A stretch of DNA of 64,000 nucleotides, taken from the NCBI GenBank assembly GCA_000708835.1, contig DF237119.1, forward strand, positions 98,364-162,363, given 5' to 3'. Of the stretch, positions 59,501 to 64,000 are shown in pieces (the stretch's first letter is position 1; each line of letters begins with the position of its first letter). The notes below the pieces were generated by a model, which made no database searches, had not been told where the DNA came from, and saw nothing but the letters and a program-made list of their open reading frames with translations. The position numbers and the translations under genes are program-made. Source of the stretch: Klebsormidium nitens. Taxonomy: Eukaryota > Streptophyta > Klebsormidiophyceae > Klebsormidiales > Klebsormidiaceae.

Positions 59501-61542
59501 AAGGCTGGTTAGCTTCCTATAGTTAGAGCTTACTATAGCTAAATCGAGGTTTATATCTGCAGGGTGGGAACGATTACGCTGTCATTCGTCTGGCTTTGAA
59601 GCGGGGGATCCCTTGGCAAGTGGCCAATCGTCTGGGCACCACCGTACAAGGTCGGCACGCCTGTTCATTATCTTTCCGTGGTCCCTCCTTCTCCTGCGTT
59701 CGTGAAGCTTTTTCCTTTTAGAAGCGCTCAAAGAGCTCTAACGTTATTAGTTCTTCTGGGATCTTCTGACTGCTCCATCCAATCGCTGTTTTCCCAAGCT
59801 ATCTCGCCGGACTTTGTATGACGGATGAGACTGACGCTTTCGGAGGGTGATCAGAACGCGCTTGCAAATCTGGTTCCTTCCAAAGGATGTCGGTCTTGTG
59901 ATCTCGCTCTTCTTGTTAGTGCTCTAAGTCGCGCGTGGGAAGGACAAAAGGTGGTGGGACCACTTGGAGCAAAACGACGTCTGAGTCCATACTAACGAAA
60001 AGGATATCTAGTTTGATGAACGTACTGGCCAGACGATCAGAAGGACGAGTCGGAAAAAGCTACGCAATAAGAACTTCGCGGTTGTCTGCAGATGCCGGAG
60101 CGCCGGTTGTCGTGTTCGAGCTGCGCTTGAGTGACTGGAGGAAGGTCGAGTCCTTCCCGGCATGGAGGGGCTCCTGCGGATCGTGCTCTTACGTGTAGGA
60201 CGCCTACTGCTTTCGTCACACTCGGCCTGTCGACTGCTATTGTGCTTGCTGAATCAATCAGAGGATTGTGGAGCCTAGCTTGTACCGTCCCTCTTTGTCC
60301 TTGTTAGCATGCTAAACAGCACCAAGGCTCAGAAAAGGGAAGCCTCTCCCGATCAAACGAGTGGACGGCGTGCCCACGCAACGGCTTTGTTAACTTCACA
60401 GTCTCACTTTCGTTTCGAAGTTCGGGACGCATACAGACGCTTAAATCAGAGGAGCTACTGCAAGAGATTGAGAGCGTGTGTCGACGTCGCGTTATTCGCG
60501 CGCTTCTAGCTTGACTTGTGTCCAAGATTTATGCCTCGCGACCTTTTTGACGGTGGATTGTGAGTCCCTGAGGCAGCTACAGGCGTCTTCTTAGACGCCA
60601 CACGGTTGAATCTGCTGCTCACCAATCCAGATCTGAGGCCGTTTTACGTTCACCGGTCTGAACAAGTGGATCTCATCTTCTTTTTAGTTACTTTTGTGAC
60701 CTCAGAAGAATTAACGAGCAAGAGCTCCTTGTAAGCTGTGTTTCCTAGGCTACATACATCAGTGCCCCGCTGCCGATCCTCGGTAGATTTCATGATGTTC
60801 AACTCTGACACACCCAGAAGGGAATTCTATTTGCAGTTACGCGTACTATCTGAAGGAACGGCGGGACTGCAACGAAGATGTTCGTGATTGGCTATGGAGG
60901 AGGTGAGACATCGTCACTCCTCTGTTTAGCGTAATTACCTATGTGGTCAGCAGACTGTCGTTGGGCACTTGCCAGCGTTTTGGTTTTCCTTGAAAAGCCC
61001 TTTATTTAGTTCTAGGCAATATTAGCGTGCTGGTACTTTGAAGTGAGCCTGATCTACCACAGAAGAAGTCTAAATAGGCCTTGTCTAAGCGGTGAGCAGC
61101 AGCGTACACGTACAAGACGCCAAAGCCCGCTGAAACACTTTTTGACAGCAGAAGCAGATTTCCCTCCTGCAGAGACGCTGAGTGGTTCGATAAAGACACG
61201 GCAAACCGTTGGCAGCTGGGTTCCAGGCCCGTCGCTCGAATGACTCGTCCGGCGACACCTGCTGACGCACCGGCTGACGCCATCACGGGCAAGGGTGGGA
61301 ACCGGGATACCCAACCGGGGGGAGCCGGAGGCGCGCAACGAGGGGAACCAAGTGCCCGGGGAAAAGCAGCCCGGGCAGTGGGCGAGGGATCCCCCCCCCT
61401 GACCCGGGGACAGCGCGCCGCCAGTCTGGGCGACCTGAATATTGACCCGCACACGGAAGTGATCGATCTGACGCTTGAAGCGTCGGACGGAGAAGGGGAG
61501 ACGATTTGGAGGAAAGAGAGGAAACGGCGGAGAGCTGGTTGA
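47547..61542 (+). CDS. Large SP-RING (PIAS/SIZ-type) E3 SUMO ligase-like protein
   Basis: Fifteen exons: 47547-48086, 48568-48678, 49121-49318, 49699-49849, 50543-53268, 53713-53946, 54764-54839, 55259-55361, 56076-56153, 56660-57674, 58458-58676, 59563-59650, 60092-60182, 60837-60902 and 61173-61542; 6066 nt, 2021 residues, all phases consistent. An in-frame TGA lies upstream of the ATG. The SP-RING spans residues 275-325: LTCPVTLTRM, then C-K-H-L-E-C-F-D and W-H-C-P-I-C, with zinc ligands C291, H293, C316 and C319. KYVEKLLADAPPD and VIRPDASW match the region after the SP-RING in SIZ/PIAS. Exon 5 is disordered and basic, with an AT-hook (KRGRPPS, about residue 797). Then come module A, repeats and module B, and finally VIDLT plus acidic residues (a SUMO-interacting motif, about 1995) and RKERKRRR. 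Predicted nuclear. No SAP domain was found. It could be two genes; continuous phase argues for one. Confidence 0.8.
49811..49935 (+). repeat. Triplicated exon end and splice donor after the SP-RING exon
   Basis: The 3' end of exon 4 with its donor (49811-49856, GTGGAACGAG...AAGTACG/GTGAGT) is followed by a partial copy (49858-49884) and a nearly full copy (49890-49935) that ends AAGTACG/GTAAGT. The third copy keeps a strong donor. Confidence 0.75.
51931..51951 (+). other. AT-hook motif in exon 5
   Basis: It encodes KRGRPPS in a Lys/Arg-rich segment, the GRP core typical of minor-groove-binding AT-hooks. Confidence 0.65.
53713..56153 (+). other. Module A of the internal four-exon duplication
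   Basis: Exons of 234, 76, 103 and 78 nt with phases 0, 0, 1, 2 in and 2 out. Key residues: GTVWFEKDSMQVQL and IWPLEDVGLV in the first, ECIVIAVLLQ in the second, ADPAFILFEI in the third and RRDALWDR in the fourth. The alternating beta-strand pattern suggests a small barrel, perhaps PH-like; the fold is an inference. Confidence 0.65.
57012..57566 (+). repeat. Five tandem 111-bp (37-residue) coding repeats
   Basis: Units start at 57012, 57123, 57234, 57345 and 57456, all exactly 111 bp. Consensus features: KEEAGK, then [V/I]xxDVRK, then [S/F]ERDxRTAEGGPAGGG[V/A]R. Highly charged and Gly-rich, probably disordered. The fifth unit is the most degraded. Confidence 0.9.
58458..60902 (+). other. Module B of the internal four-exon duplication
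   Basis: Exons of 219, 88, 91 and 66 nt with the same phases as module A. Key residues: GTVRFTRDGLKVSL and EWPLEELGL in the first, YAVIRLALKR in the second, APVVVFELRL in the third and VRDWLWRR in the fourth. Each aligns with its module A counterpart. Confidence 0.65.
61459..61473 (+). other. SUMO-interacting motif VIDLT
   Basis: V-I-D-L-T followed by LEASDGEGE: a hydrophobic core with an acidic tail, as in classic SIMs. It lies 27 residues from the C-terminus. Confidence 0.75.
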
Positions 61543-64000
61543 GAGAAGCTGGGACGATTCGGAATTGTCGTGCTGAGGAGAACGGTGGTGGTAAGTTCCG
61601 CGGAAGGGGCGTGTTGCAAAGTGGGCCTGATTTGGCGGAGCAAGCAGGAGTGGGAGCCGGCGGATCGCCGCAGAGGAACAAGAGAGGGCGTGCAAAAAAC
61701 GAGCGGTGTAGCAACGCAGTGAGGGGGGCCAGAGACGCAGACGGAGAGGAGGTGGGGGGATCGAATAGCCGGGGGGGGGGTTAAAGTTAGGATGCCACAG
61801 TATTGGAGCAGGGGGTAAGTCCTTCAGACATGGGGAAGACTCACTGCGAGATGCTGCCCTTTCTTTCAAAGTCCGCGTTCCTCAGCGCATAAGTCGGGGA
61901 GGAAGAACTCAGAAGTGGGTGTCCGGACTCCGTCAGTGTTACAAGGCCGAGAGCGAGGTCAAGAGTGGTTGGCAGTCGGAAGGGGCAATGGATTTTAACG
62001 GCTGCGTTCCAAGCGGGTCTGTTAGCAGATTGCGAGGGGACTCCCTCGGGTGAATCAACAGAGCTCTCGGCGGCCTTCAGGTATTAAGAGGGGTTCTGGA
62101 GGAACTCTACTGGACAGAAGGGAGTACGAGTTTCTTGCGACCCAGGGCCGTGCGATATGGACGGTTATCCCGAAAGATCTCAGTACGTCACTCCAGGACG
62201 AGGTACAAGCATCTCGGGAGCCTTGGTGTACGGAAAAGCTTCCATGCGGATCTTGGACCATGATTGATCAGTCAATGCATGCGTCATTGGGCATGACGCC
62301 GTCTCGGGGTCGTGTAGATGGAGATCCGTAGGCCCTGACTTCCTGAGGAAGTCGTCAAAACGTGTGGGTTGTCCTCTGCATGCCACTTCATCGAGGAGTG
62401 CAGCAAGGCCACCGCCCGCATCTACAAGCAGGGGTATGTCGTGGATGTTTGCTAGTCTGTCTGGTCCTTTGTAAAAACTGAATTAGCTTCTTGGAAGCCG
62501 CACCCAAATTATACGGCCATCAAGCATAAAGATTCTACAGTCTGCTCCTGAACGGGGCATAAGCTGCGGTCCGCTACTCTTCAGGGGCCGATGGTTATCG
62601 GTCGTGATGCATTTGGAGCCACCGGTCGATGACTTCACAATCATGGCGGCATGTAATGACGAAGAGTGTGTTTCAGGCTGAAGGTGTGCTGAATTTGCGG
62701 AATGTCAGCATCTTTTTAGTACCAACAAATCCATAAGCTGCAAACTTACGTTCCAACGATCTGCATAAGACACCGCAGCACAGAATCAGTCGTTCAATGC
62801 TTCATTTTCACCCTCAGTCTGGATCCAAGCTTGCCAAAAGAGATCATTGAGCATGACTGTTCTTGCCTGGGCTCTTGACGCTGGAAACGTATGTGCTCAA
62901 AATGGACGACTCATAATTTGTCACATGTAGTAATACAAGGTTGCCCGCCGTATTTATCATTGGCATGTTTCATGACGTCAAGAGTCAAGACCAAGTTGAC
63001 TGATTTCATCAAACGATATGACAGATTCGCTTGGGCTTTCTGACCGTACGATGGCTTTTGCCAAGCCTTCGACGGCTTGGAACTACCCGGTGACCTGCCT
63101 CAATGTGTGAATTTTGAAACTTGTAGGTAGTTAAAGTTGAGAACCAGCAGCACGTACGGTACTAACTGTCATACGGTACCGGTAGGGAATCTGGAATCTG
63201 CCATCCATCCGGCATCCAAGTTGAATCCAACCCCTCGTGCGGAACTTATTGGTTCGGCTGGGATTTTCAGTAACCCAGTAATCAACGGTCAAGAAGGCCA
63301 GTTAGTAGTATGTTAGAGCTGGAGTTTGATGAAGGTTAGTACGGTACCCCAGATTTTCGGTATGCTGATATGTATAGGATACCTAAATTAAAGATAGAAG
63401 CCAAGTCGAGAAAGGCCTGCTTGGCGTCAGCACAACACTCTCGCCCAATCAGACCGACGCTTTCAGGATTCCGGACGTCAGATGCGCTTTTGCTAGAATC
63501 CTGCCGAGGGTCTGCGCTCCATTCCTCTGGCGGTTTCGGAGCCAACTAACCATCTGTTGAACAGCATAAAATGGATCAACCAAAAAGCGCCACGTGTCCC
63601 CCCTTTTCGGCGAGACTCGCTGCCGCGCCGCACCTAGGTCGCCCAGAAAGCCTGTAGGTCACCACCGAACCGGCCGCTTGACCATTGCAAGCGGGTTACA
63701 AGTCACGGTTAATTTGCCGTCCGAACAAGAAATCGCTGTTCGAGCGAGTAGCGCGCGGGTGAAGCTTCGAAACGTATCTGGTGCATGGAGTGCTTGAGCA
63801 TCGATCAAACACGAGGTCTGTGCTTCCTGTCTCCTGTGGTCCTGCTAAGCACGGGTCAGAGAGTCTCGGCACCTGTTGTGTCGACGAGTCCTCGTCATTC
63901 AATTACCACCTCAGGCGCAAGCAATCTCCGCGTCTGCGAGGTTCCTTTGCAATACATTCATCACGGGGCTGGGTATCAGCACTCTCCTCTCCTCTTTGCG
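61543..64000. other. Downstream region without a recognised gene
   Basis: GC-rich, purine-biased sequence to about 62400, then AT-richer. Short frames such as + 62050-62331 (93 codons) have no motif. It may contain the SP-RING gene 3' UTR and the start of another gene beyond the window. Confidence 0.35.

Overview
This window looks like nuclear DNA of a streptophyte, most likely a charophyte alga of the Klebsormidium type or an early land plant. The organism is an inference. The reasons are GT-AG introns of roughly 250-1400 bp, GC-rich exons in AT-richer introns, a plant-type golgin with a GRAB domain, and a large family of plant-type universal stress proteins (USPs). I see no prokaryotic operons, rRNA, tRNA, CRISPR array or intact transposon. 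Gene models were built by hand from splice signals, reading phase and family motifs. Eight USP models and one 15-exon model close exactly in frame over their full length.

Layout. 1-2366 (+): 3' part of a golgin candidate 3/4-like gene. 3527-4850 (-): a compact, almost intron-free conserved gene of unknown function with one break in frame. 8730-9440 (+) and 16436-17146 (-): two inverted paralogous 711-nt exons, each encoding three C-x2-C-x22-C-x2-C zinc ribbons. 11211-46194: eight four-exon USP genes (USP-1 to USP-8, my labels) in the order -,-,+,-,+,-,+,-. From USP-2 on they alternate strictly, so USP-2/3, USP-4/5 and USP-6/7 are head to head, and USP-3/4, USP-5/6 and USP-7/8 are tail to tail. 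47547-61542 (+): a 15-exon gene for a 2021-residue protein. It has an SP-RING (PIAS/SIZ-type SUMO ligase) domain, an AT-hook, a long disordered region, five 37-residue repeats, a duplicated four-exon module and a C-terminal SUMO-interacting motif. 61543-64000 holds nothing I can call a gene.

How it fits together. The USP array is the dominant feature. All eight genes share intron phases 1, 0 and 2, and seven of eight have an identical 119-nt third exon. Two sub-families are visible: the first motif reads D-G-S in USP-1 to -5 and D-N-S-D in USP-6 to -8. Several members carry individual damage or remodelling: an in-frame stop with a rescuing acceptor in USP-2, an enlarged ATP loop in USP-1, and a lost and replaced splice donor in USP-5. 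The most novel-looking protein is the SP-RING gene, where a disordered exon followed by four small exons has been duplicated within one gene.
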